DNA of 64,000 nt. Source: Escherichia coli DSM 30083 = JCM 1649 = ATCC 11775. Lineage in GTDB: Bacteria; Pseudomonadota; Gammaproteobacteria; Enterobacterales; Enterobacteriaceae. Below the pieces are notes generated by a model. The model was not told the origin of the DNA. It did no database searches and was given only the letters and a program-made list of their open reading frames with translations. The DNA lies in the NCBI RefSeq assembly GCF_003697165.2, contig NZ_CP033092.2, positions 2,914,001-2,978,000 on the forward strand, written 5' to 3'. Both the position numbers and the translations under genes were made by a program. Shown here piece by piece: positions 57,252-64,000 of this stretch. Numbering within the stretch: position 1 is the stretch's first letter; each line of letters begins with the position of its first letter.

Positions 57252-57707
57252 TTAACGTTGTGTCACGCGAATAGCCATTTGCGACTGTCTCTGCACTACA
57301 ATTGCCGTTTTTTGAGTACCATACTGTGTAATATTTGCTTTATTACCAGAACCTTTCTGGATAATCATCGCAGTATTACCATAAGCACCTTGCGAAATAC
57401 TGGCATCGTTGGCATTGCCCGCCTGATCAATATATGCAAGGTTATAATCTCCTGTCTGGTCAATCTTTGCCCGGTTGCTACTACCTTCTTGCGCAACAAC
57501 CGCCAAAAGTTTTGAGCCTCCCTGCCGTAACTGAGCACTATTATTAGTCCCAGCTTGACCAATTATGGCTGCCTGATTAAATGAAGACTTACTCAATTCA
57601 TTTACCGCAAAGTTATATTCTGAATTAGCTAAATCATAACCTGCTGCGGCTGCAATCCCAGGCGCACCCAGTATTGTTAACATCATAAATAACAATTTGT
57701 TTTTCAT
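57252..57707 (-). CDS. csgB: CsgB, curli nucleator
   Basis: Minor curlin that anchors to the surface and starts CsgA polymerisation. The 151 residues from the ATG at 57707 have a signal peptide (LGAPGIAAA) and five curlin-like repeats, with a basic last repeat (VVQRQSQMAIRVTQR) used for anchoring. A longer in-frame start lacks support. First gene of csgBA. Confidence 0.97.
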   Translation of the reverse strand: MKNKLLFMMLTILGAPGIAAAAGYDLANSEYNFAVNELSKSSFNQAAIIGQAGTNNSAQLRQGGSKLLAVVAQEGSSNRAKIDQTGDYNLAYIDQAGNANDASISQGAYGNTAMIIQKGSGNKANITQYGTQKTAIVVQRQSQMAIRVTQR

Positions 57708-57831
57708 GTTGTCACCCTGGACCTGGTCGTACATTTAAGAAATTAAATCATTTCAACTTGGTTGTTAACGCAACCTGTATTTTGTTAACGCTGCGTTACG
57801 ATGGAAAGTATGTCTGCGGAAATATTTTTAA

Positions 57832-57842
57832 TAACTCACCCG
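57832..57842 (-). promoter_or_regulatory. CsgD box upstream of csgB
   Basis: On the minus strand CGGGTGAGTTA, an exact match to the CsgD motif CGGGKGAKNKA, 125 bases before the csgB ATG. Confidence 0.8.
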
Positions 57843-58278
57843 CACGTTGTATTTTTCTTTTTTTGTTCATACCAAAGTATTAAAACCCACGTAAATACGC
57901 TGTTATCTACGCAAAAATATTTTGTTTTCTTTTAAATCTCCGTTTTCCGCTATCAAAAATCACCAGACAGTCATTCTTCTTGCCCGTCGCTGATTGCTGC
58001 GATATGTCTTGCGCACAAGTCGTGACAAACCTCGTCTTTTTGCAGTAAAAAATTGTCCACGGTGGTATGGAGAAAAAACAAGAACGTTTTTCATGACGAA
58101 AGGACTACAGCGAAATATTTTTTATATGCATTATTAGTAAGTTAGCACCATTTGTATGATTTTTTAAAATTGTGCAATAAAAACCAAATGTACAACTTTT
58201 CTATCATTTATAAACTTAATAAAACCTTAAGGTTAACATTTTAATATAATGAGTTACATTTAGTTACATGTTTAACAC

Positions 58279-58306
58279 TTGATTTAAGATTTGTAATGGC
58301 TAGATT
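58279..58306 (+). promoter_or_regulatory. csgD promoter with upstream OmpR-like site
   Basis: TTGATT (58279-58284), 16-base spacer, TAGATT (58301-58306), giving a start near 58312 and a leader of about 148 bases, as reported in K-12. TTACATTTAGTTACATGTTT (58253-58272) just upstream resembles the OmpR site D1. Confidence 0.7.
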
Positions 58307-58311
58307 GAAAT

Positions 58312-58459
58312 CAGATGTAATCCATTAGTTTTATATTTTACCCATTTAGGGCTGATTTATTACTACACACAGCAGTGCAACATCTGTCAGTACTTCTGGT
58401 GCTTCTATTTTAGAGGCAGCTGTCAGGTGTGCGATCAATAAAAAAAGCGGGGTTTCATC
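58312..58459 (+). promoter_or_regulatory. csgD 5' leader, target of small RNAs
   Basis: The 148-base leader is the known target of OmrA/OmrB, McaS, RprA, GcvB and RydC, which block translation through its hairpins. I did not fold it; the call rests on position and K-12 knowledge. Confidence 0.6.
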
Positions 58460-59110
<651 letters not shown>

Positions 59111-59114
59111 AGCC

Positions 59115-59504
59115 ATGAAACGTTATTTACGCTGGATTGTGGCGGCAGAATTTCTGTTCGCCGCAGGGAATCTTCACGCCGTTGAGGTAGAAGTCCCGGG
59201 ATTGTTAACTGACCATACTGTTTCATCTATTGGCCATGATTTTTACCGAGCCTTTAGTGATAAATGGGAAAGTGACTATACGGGTAACTTAACGATTAAT
59301 GAAAGGCCCAGTGCACGATGGGGAAGCTGGATCACAATAACGGTGAATCAGGACGTTATTTTCCAGACTTTTTTATTTCCGTTGAAAAGAGACTTCGAGA
59401 AAACTGTCGTCTTTGCACTGATTCAAACTGAAGAAGCACTAAATCGTCGCCAGATAAACCAGGCGTTATTAAGTACGGGCGATTTGGCGCATGATGAATT
59501 TTAA
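59115..59504 (+). CDS. csgE: CsgE, curli secretion adaptor
   Basis: Periplasmic adaptor that caps CsgG and guides CsgA into the pore. The 129 residues include a signal peptide ([22 protein letters not shown]). It begins 4 bases after csgD ends, so translation is likely coupled. Confidence 0.96.
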
Positions 59505-59528
59505 ATAAAAAATTGTTCGGAGGCTGCA

Positions 59529-59945
59529 ATGCGTGTCAAACATGCAGTAGTTCTACTCATGCTTATTTCGCCATTAAGTTGGGCTGGAACCATGACTTTC
59601 CAGTTCCGTAATCCAAACTTTGGTGGTAACCCAAATAATGGCGCTTTTTTGTTAAATAGCGCTCAGGCCCAAAACTCTTATAAAGATCCGAGCTATAACG
59701 ATGACTTTGGTATTGAAACGCCCTCGGCGTTAGATAACTTTACTCAGGCCATCCAGTCACAAATTTTGGGTGGGCTACTGTCGAATATTAATACCGGTAA
59801 ACCGGGCCGCATGGTGACCAACGATTATATTGTTGATATTGCTAACCGCGATGGTCAATTGCAGTTGAACGTGACAGATCGTAAAACCGGACAAACCTCG
59901 ACCATCCAGGTTTCGGGTTTACAAAATAACTCAACCGATTTTTAA
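59529..59945 (+). CDS. csgF: CsgF, surface curli nucleation factor
   Basis: Exported protein of 138 residues (signal [19 protein letters not shown]) whose N-terminal region ([20 protein letters not shown]) inserts into the CsgG pore and whose C-terminal part presents CsgB at the surface. It lies 24 bases after csgE. Confidence 0.96.
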
Positions 59946-59971
59946 GCCCCAGCTTCATAAGGAAAATAATC

Positions 59972-60805
59972 ATGCAGCGCTTATTTCTTTTGGTTGCCGT
60001 CATGTTACTGAGCGGATGCTTAACCGCCCCGCCTAAAGAAGCCGCCAGACCGACATTAATGCCTCGTGCTCAGAGCTACAAAGATTTGACCCATCTGCCA
60101 GCGCCGACGGGTAAGATCTTTGTTTCGGTATACAACATTCAGGACGAAACCGGGCAATTTAAACCCTACCCGGCAAGTAACTTCTCCACTGCTGTTCCGC
60201 AAAGCGCCACGGCAATGCTGGTCACGGCATTGAAAGATTCTCGCTGGTTTATACCGCTGGAGCGCCAGGGCTTACAAAACCTGCTTAACGAGCGCAAGAT
60301 TATTCGTGCGGCACAAGAAAACGGCACGGTTGCCATTAATAACCGAATCCCGCTGCAATCTTTAACGGCGGCAAATATCATGGTTGAAGGTTCGATTATC
60401 GGTTATGAAAGCAACGTCAAATCGGGCGGTGTTGGGGCAAGATATTTTGGGATCGGTGCAGACACGCAATACCAGCTTGATCAGATTGCCGTGAACCTGC
60501 GTGTCGTCAATGTGAGTACCGGTGAGATCCTCTCCTCGGTGAACACCAGTAAGACGATACTTTCCTATGAAGTTCAGGCCGGGGTTTTCCGCTTTATTGA
60601 CTACCAGCGCTTGCTGGAAGGGGAAGTGGGTTACACCTCGAACGAACCCGTTATGCTGTGCCTGATGTCGGCTATCGAAACAGGGGTCATTTTCCTGATT
60701 AATGATGGTATTGACCGTGGTCTGTGGGATTTGCAGAACAAAGCAGAACGGCAGAATGACATTCTGGTGAAATACCGCCATATGTCGGTTCCACCGGAAT
60801 CCTGA
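59972..60805 (+). CDS. csgG: CsgG, curli secretion pore
   Basis: Outer-membrane lipoprotein that forms the nonameric curli export channel. The 277 residues carry the lipobox LLSGCLTA (Cys16) and the constriction loop segment around YPASNFSTAVPQSAT. Last gene of csgDEFG, followed by a strong terminator. Confidence 0.97.
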   Translation: MQRLFLLVAVMLLSGCLTAPPKEAARPTLMPRAQSYKDLTHLPAPTGKIFVSVYNIQDETGQFKPYPASNFSTAVPQSATAMLVTALKDSRWFIPLERQGLQNLLNERKIIRAAQENGTVAINNRIPLQSLTAANIMVEGSIIGYESNVKSGGVGARYFGIGADTQYQLDQIAVNLRVVNVSTGEILSSVNTSKTILSYEVQAGVFRFIDYQRLLEGEVGYTSNEPVMLCLMSAIETGVIFLINDGIDRGLWDLQNKAERQNDILVKYRHMSVPPES

Positions 60806-60810
60806 TAGAT

Positions 60811-60842
60811 AAAAATGCCGGAATTAATAATCCGGCATTTTA
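60811..60842. terminator. Two-way terminator csgG/ycdZ
   Basis: AAAATGCCGGA and TCCGGCATTTT around an 8-base loop; A and T runs on both sides allow use by csgG (+) and ycdZ (-). Confidence 0.85.
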
Positions 60843-60854
60843 CTGTTTAAGCGA

Positions 60855-60885
60855 AAGCGTGAGTGCCCCTCACGCTTTATTTTTG
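60855..60885 (+). terminator. Second hairpin overlapping the ycdZ 3' end
   Basis: AAGCGTGAG and CTCACGCTT around TGCCC, then TATTTTT on the plus strand. It includes the last codons and stop of ycdZ, so a back-up stop for csgG would lie within ycdZ. Confidence 0.6.
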
Positions 60886-61361
60886 ATTTGCTGCTCACGG
60901 TGAGCGGTCTTCGTACTACGCGCCGCCAGCCACAGGCCGCTGTTTTTCATTGCGTAACCAAATACCAGTCCGAGCGCCAGCGAAGGTAACACCAGTTTCC
61001 AGTCACCCTGCCCGGCAAACGTCGCGCATGCGCCTATAAACGTTCCCGGAACAAATGAAAGCAGCAGCTGTTTGGCCTGAATACACATCAGAAACGCGAC
61101 AATACCGGTTATGACATAACCGAGAATTTCCAGATGTGGTGCCAGTGCACTACCGTAAATAATGACCATCGCCCACACCACGCCACTAAGCAGGGTTGCA
61201 GCGGAGATCGCCAGCCCTTTCAGCCCACCTTGCGGGCAGGCAAAGTAGGCCGTACAGCCCAGGAAGCCCGCCCAGCTTAGTAAGCCCAGGGAAACAGCCA
61301 CCCATCCCCAGATACCGGAGAGAATGCCTGTTGTGATTGCAATAGAGAGAAGTATGTTCAT
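60870..61361 (-). CDS. ycdZ: YcdZ, DUF1097 membrane protein
   Basis: Predicted inner-membrane protein, 163 residues from the ATG at 61361, with about five hydrophobic segments (for instance AITTGILSGIWGWVAVSLGL and GYVITGIVAFLMCI) and a basic C-terminal tail (REQQIKNKA). DUF1097 family, function unknown. A longer in-frame start exists but breaks the usual membrane N-terminus. Confidence 0.88.
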   Translation of the reverse strand: MNILLSIAITTGILSGIWGWVAVSLGLLSWAGFLGCTAYFACPQGGLKGLAISAATLLSGVVWAMVIIYGSALAPHLEILGYVITGIVAFLMCIQAKQLLLSFVPGTFIGACATFAGQGDWKLVLPSLALGLVFGYAMKNSGLWLAARSTKTAHREQQIKNKA

Positions 61362-61462
61362 GCCGCGCATGATAGCAGAAAACGCGGCCATGAATGAGAT
61401 CGAGCACACATTTTATGCAACAACAAATTATCTGTTGCAGTTATGAGTGATGCAGATCACAT

Positions 61463-62017
61463 TTACTCTTCAGAATCTTCTTCCAGCTCGTCCCACATTG
61501 CACTAATAGCATCGCGGGTTAGCGGTGCCATGGTGCGCCAGAAAGGCGTAGTTGCATGGGCCTCCACTTTGCCAAGGAACGCACCACACCAGGGTAACAG
61601 ATACTCACTGAACAGTGTTTCCAGTGCTTCGCTCTCATCTTCCGTTGACTGATCTTCCAGCCAGGAAGCCGCGAGCAGCAATGTGCCGATGTGATCGGCT
61701 GGCGTATCCGCTAATGGCATCCCCCGTTCGGAAAGAAAAGCGCGCACTTCCGCTTCCGTCGCGCCCTCAACCCATGCGCTACGATATGGCGGCACAGCAC
61801 ATTCATCGCCGATAAACAACGCATTGTAATCGGCAGAGACTTGCGCCATATCACAGCTTTTCTGTAAACGCGTCAGTAACTCATCCTGCTCCAGTGGCCA
61901 GTTCGCAGCCAGTTTCCCCTCACGAATCAGGGTAAACAGCGGCACCAGTAAAGGATCTTGCGGTTGGCGGTAATAGAGCGAACCCAGCACACGACAGAGG
62001 ATAGAAAACTCGTTCAT
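61463..62017 (-). CDS. ycdY: YcdY, TorD-family chaperone
   Basis: Redox-enzyme maturation chaperone of the TorD/DmsD family, 184 residues, all-helical, with the acidic C-terminus MWDELEEDSEE. In K-12 it activates its neighbour YcdX by helping zinc load. It lies 23 bases after ycdX on the same strand, consistent with that pairing. Confidence 0.93.
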   Translation of the reverse strand: MNEFSILCRVLGSLYYRQPQDPLLVPLFTLIREGKLAANWPLEQDELLTRLQKSCDMAQVSADYNALFIGDECAVPPYRSAWVEGATEAEVRAFLSERGMPLADTPADHIGTLLLAASWLEDQSTEDESEALETLFSEYLLPWCGAFLGKVEAHATTPFWRTMAPLTRDAISAMWDELEEDSEE

Positions 62018-62040
62018 TAATATATTTCCATTACTAGTAA

Positions 62041-62778
62041 TTAAAGGTCTGCAAATTCCGCAATCGGTGCCATACCGCGAGATTCAAGGAAGTTCAGTAA
62101 GCGGCGCGGAGAAACATTCAAAATGCGCTCTGGCGGAAAATCTACCGCGTCGAGGATTTTAAGACACTCTTCAAATTCACCCATGGTAAACGCGGTGTGA
62201 GAATCCGAGCCTAATGCCACCCAACCTCCAGCGTCACGTACCGCTGCGGCTACCGCACGACAATTGTCTTCACTTCCCTTACGTGAGTGTAAAAAAGAGG
62301 AATTATTGATTTCCAGCGCCACCTGATGTTTCGCGGCTGCTTCAGCAACGGCTTTAACATCTATTTCATATTTCGGATTTCCGGGATGGCTTATTATATG
62401 CACATTGCCGCTGGCGATAGTGGCGATCATCGCTTGCGTATTGGTCGCTTTGTCATGCGGCGCAAACACCGGCTCATGAAAACCGGCAATAATCAGATCC
62501 AGCGAATCAAACATTTTGCCACTGCAGTCAATTTCACCGTCAACATTTTTAATGTTAGCTTCGATGCCGCGTAGGATCCCAACCCCATCAACCACTCGCG
62601 GCCAGATACGCATGTTAATGAAGTGCCAGTGATGCGGCGCATCTTCCATATCCGGGCCATGATCGGTGATCGCAAAAAGTTTAATGCCCTTTTGTTTGGC
62701 CTGGGCAATGTAATCACTCAATGTGCTATATGCATGCGTGCTGGCAACGGTATGCATATGAAGGTCGACGGGATACAT
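62041..62778 (-). CDS. ycdX: YcdX, PHP-domain zinc phosphatase
   Basis: Trinuclear-zinc PHP-family phosphatase of 245 residues. Metal motifs: [14 protein letters not shown] at the start (HxH), ITDHGPD, IAGFHEP and [10 protein letters not shown]. Needed for swarming in K-12. It is followed by its activator ycdY. Confidence 0.94.
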
Positions 62779-62832
62779 AACTCTCTCCTGTATTCAATTC
62801 CCGCCAAGGATAGCAGGAAACCAGATGCTTTA

Positions 62833-63771
62833 TTAGTAGCCGCGTGCGCGGTCGACTTGCCCGCAGAGCCTCTCCCCTTTTTCGAGCTGGGCAATGGTGC
62901 GAGAAATGTACTCCACAGCTTCAGCTGGACGGGTAATCGCGGCGACATGTGGTGTTATCGTCACGCGTGGATGTTGCCAGAGCGGACTTTCCGGCGGTAA
63001 GGGTTCACGATTAAAAACATCCAACATTGCGCCTTTAACTTTCCCGCTATCCAGCGCCGCGAGCAGGTCATCTTCCACGACATGAACACCACGCGCCAGG
63101 TTGAGGAGATACGCGCCATCCGGTAATTTTTCGAGTAATTGTTGATTAATAATGCCGACGGTTTCAGGTGTATTCGGTAACAGATTAATCAATACCCGGC
63201 ATTGGCTCAGAAATGCAGACAGTTCTTCTCGTCCGGCAAAGCTTTGCACGCCAGGCCACGATTTACGGGTTCGACTCCAGCAACGCAGCGGGAAGCGCCA
63301 GGTTTGCAGACTCTGTGCAACTTTACTGCCCAGTACGCCTGCGCCCAAAATGCCGATGGTAAAATCTTCCCGATGATATTCAGGAAGCGGTTGCCAATGC
63401 GAACTATTTTGCTGGATGCGGTAATCGTCAAAACGTCGAAACCAATGCAGCACCTGACTGACAGCATATTCCTGCATTTGCTCGCCCATACCGGTATCTT
63501 CCAGGCGAAAAAGTGGAACAGAAGGCTTCAGCATTTCAGGGTGTGCCTGTAGCTTGCTCAAAATAGAATCAACACCGGCCCCGAGTGCGAACACCGCTTT
63601 AAGATCGCGCCCTGCCAGCATTTCAACTGGAGGATGCCAGACTAAAGCATAATCAGCAGAGTCATTATCTCCGCTTTTCCATGCTCTGACTCTTGCCTGA
63701 GGAATAGCTTTGCGCAGTGCCTCAATCCACCATTGGGTATCGAACGTTGGGTGATAAAAGATGATATCCAT
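62833..63771 (-). CDS. ghrA: GhrA, glyoxylate/hydroxypyruvate reductase A
   Basis: NADPH-dependent 2-ketoacid reductase that acts on glyoxylate and hydroxypyruvate. The 312 residues of the D-2-hydroxyacid dehydrogenase family have GILGAGVLGSKVAQ (nucleotide binding, about 140-153) and the catalytic set Arg227 (LARGVH), Glu256 (NREPLP) and His275 (TPHVAA). The ATG at 63771 is the K-12 start. It lies 54 bases upstream of ycdX. Confidence 0.95.
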   Translation of the reverse strand: MDIIFYHPTFDTQWWIEALRKAIPQARVRAWKSGDNDSADYALVWHPPVEMLAGRDLKAVFALGAGVDSILSKLQAHPEMLKPSVPLFRLEDTGMGEQMQEYAVSQVLHWFRRFDDYRIQQNSSHWQPLPEYHREDFTIGILGAGVLGSKVAQSLQTWRFPLRCWSRTRKSWPGVQSFAGREELSAFLSQCRVLINLLPNTPETVGIINQQLLEKLPDGAYLLNLARGVHVVEDDLLAALDSGKVKGAMLDVFNREPLPPESPLWQHPRVTITPHVAAITRPAEAVEYISRTIAQLEKGERLCGQVDRARGY

Positions 63772-63941
63772 ACTGACTCCCGAAAAGCGTTGCGCAAAAT
63801 TTATTCGCACTTATCGTTATGATCTACAAAAGCCACCAGCATAACAAATCCGTGGTCGGTGGCAAAAAAAGCAAATTTCGCTTATTAAAACTGCATATTG
63901 ATTGAAGTTTGAATAATCGAGCGATTTTTTAAAAAAGTTTG

Positions 63942-63970
63942 TTGACCTCAGGTCATGATTTCCCTAAATT
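63942..63970 (+). promoter_or_regulatory. Strong promoter at the window end, probably for serX tRNA
   Basis: TTGACC (63942-63947), exactly 17 bases, TAAATT (63965-63970), then a GC-rich discriminator (AGCGCCCG) typical of stringent stable-RNA promoters. In K-12 the serX tRNA-Ser gene follows in this direction; the gene itself lies beyond base 64000. Confidence 0.7.
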
Positions 63971-64000
63971 AGCGCCCGTTCCAGCAAGACAGGAACGACA

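Larger units (their letters stand above)
57708..58459. other. csgB-csgD intergenic control region
   Basis: 752 bases, AT-rich, between divergent csgBA and csgDEFG; one of the longest regulatory gaps in E. coli, known to bind OmpR, CsgD, IHF, H-NS, CpxR and RstA. Visible here: a CsgD box, a csgD promoter with OmpR-like sequence, and a 148-base csgD leader. No coding frame or repeat recognised. Confidence 0.8.

Noticed and set aside
56756..57734. Repeated units in csgA and csgB as a possible CRISPR or tandem repeat locus
   Set aside because: The repeats are at protein level (curlin repeats), vary at DNA level and lie in intact reading frames.

Overview
The window is a gap-free piece of an Escherichia coli (or very close Shigella/Escherichia) chromosome. 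Protein sequences, gene order and gene spacing match the E. coli K-12 block from fhuE to ghrA, read in the direction opposite to the usual K-12 map. Some residues differ from the K-12 proteins as I remember them (scattered changes in the RNase E tail, a divergent stretch in the hook protein FlgE), so this looks like another strain. I see no insertion sequence, prophage, CRISPR array, rRNA, complete tRNA or broken gene. Assignments rest on recognising families and K-12 orthologues from memory; no database search was run.

Layout. 0.1-8.4 kb: fhuE (ferric coprogen receptor, +), then on the minus strand ptsG (glucose EIICB) and the operon pabC-mltG-tmk-holB-ycfH. 8.5-14.9 kb: the minus-strand lipid and ribosome cluster yceD-rpmF-plsX-fabH-fabD-fabG-acpP-fabF. 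15-20.5 kb: yceF (+), rluC (-) and rne (+) with its long self-regulating leader. 20.7-32.2 kb: a flagellar cluster, flgBCDEFGHIJ and flgKL on the minus strand with flgA and flgMN diverging on the plus strand. 32.3-36.1 kb: murJ, mviM, yceH and rimJ (-). 36.3-43.8 kb: a plus-strand run mdtH, grxB, yceB, pyrC, dinI, bssS, solA, yceO, yceJ, yceI. 43.8-48.1 kb: trhO (-), lpxL (+), mdtG (+), msyB (+), yceK (-). 48.2-55.9 kb: the glucan genes opgGH (-) and opgC (+), then ymdB-clsC (-). 55.9-60.8 kb: the curli locus, csgBA, csgC and ymdA (-) facing csgDEFG (+) across a 752-base control region. 60.9-64 kb: ycdZ, ycdY-ycdX and ghrA (-), ending in a strong plus-strand promoter that in K-12 would serve serX tRNA.

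How it works together. Much of the window concerns the envelope and the choice between swimming and sessile life: fatty-acid and lipid A synthesis (fab, plsX, lpxL), peptidoglycan (murJ, mltG), periplasmic glucans (opg), flagella (flg), curli (csg) and a biofilm regulator (bssS). Visible control sites include Mlc and CRP sites and an SgrS pairing region at ptsG, two sigma-28 promoters (flgM, flgK), a LexA box (dinI), a PurR box and a start-switch hairpin (pyrC), a CsgD box (csgBA), and a csgD promoter with a roughly 148-base leader.

I found no convincing undescribed multi-gene system. The best leads are small and local: a perfect 12-base inverted repeat that buries the grxB ribosome binding site, a strong promoter predicting an almost leaderless yceD mRNA whose -35 box adjoins the terminator of the SraB-type RNA, a solA terminator that contains the upstream start codon of the tiny membrane gene yceO, and two related REP/IHF-type elements, one of them inside the flagellar rod operon.
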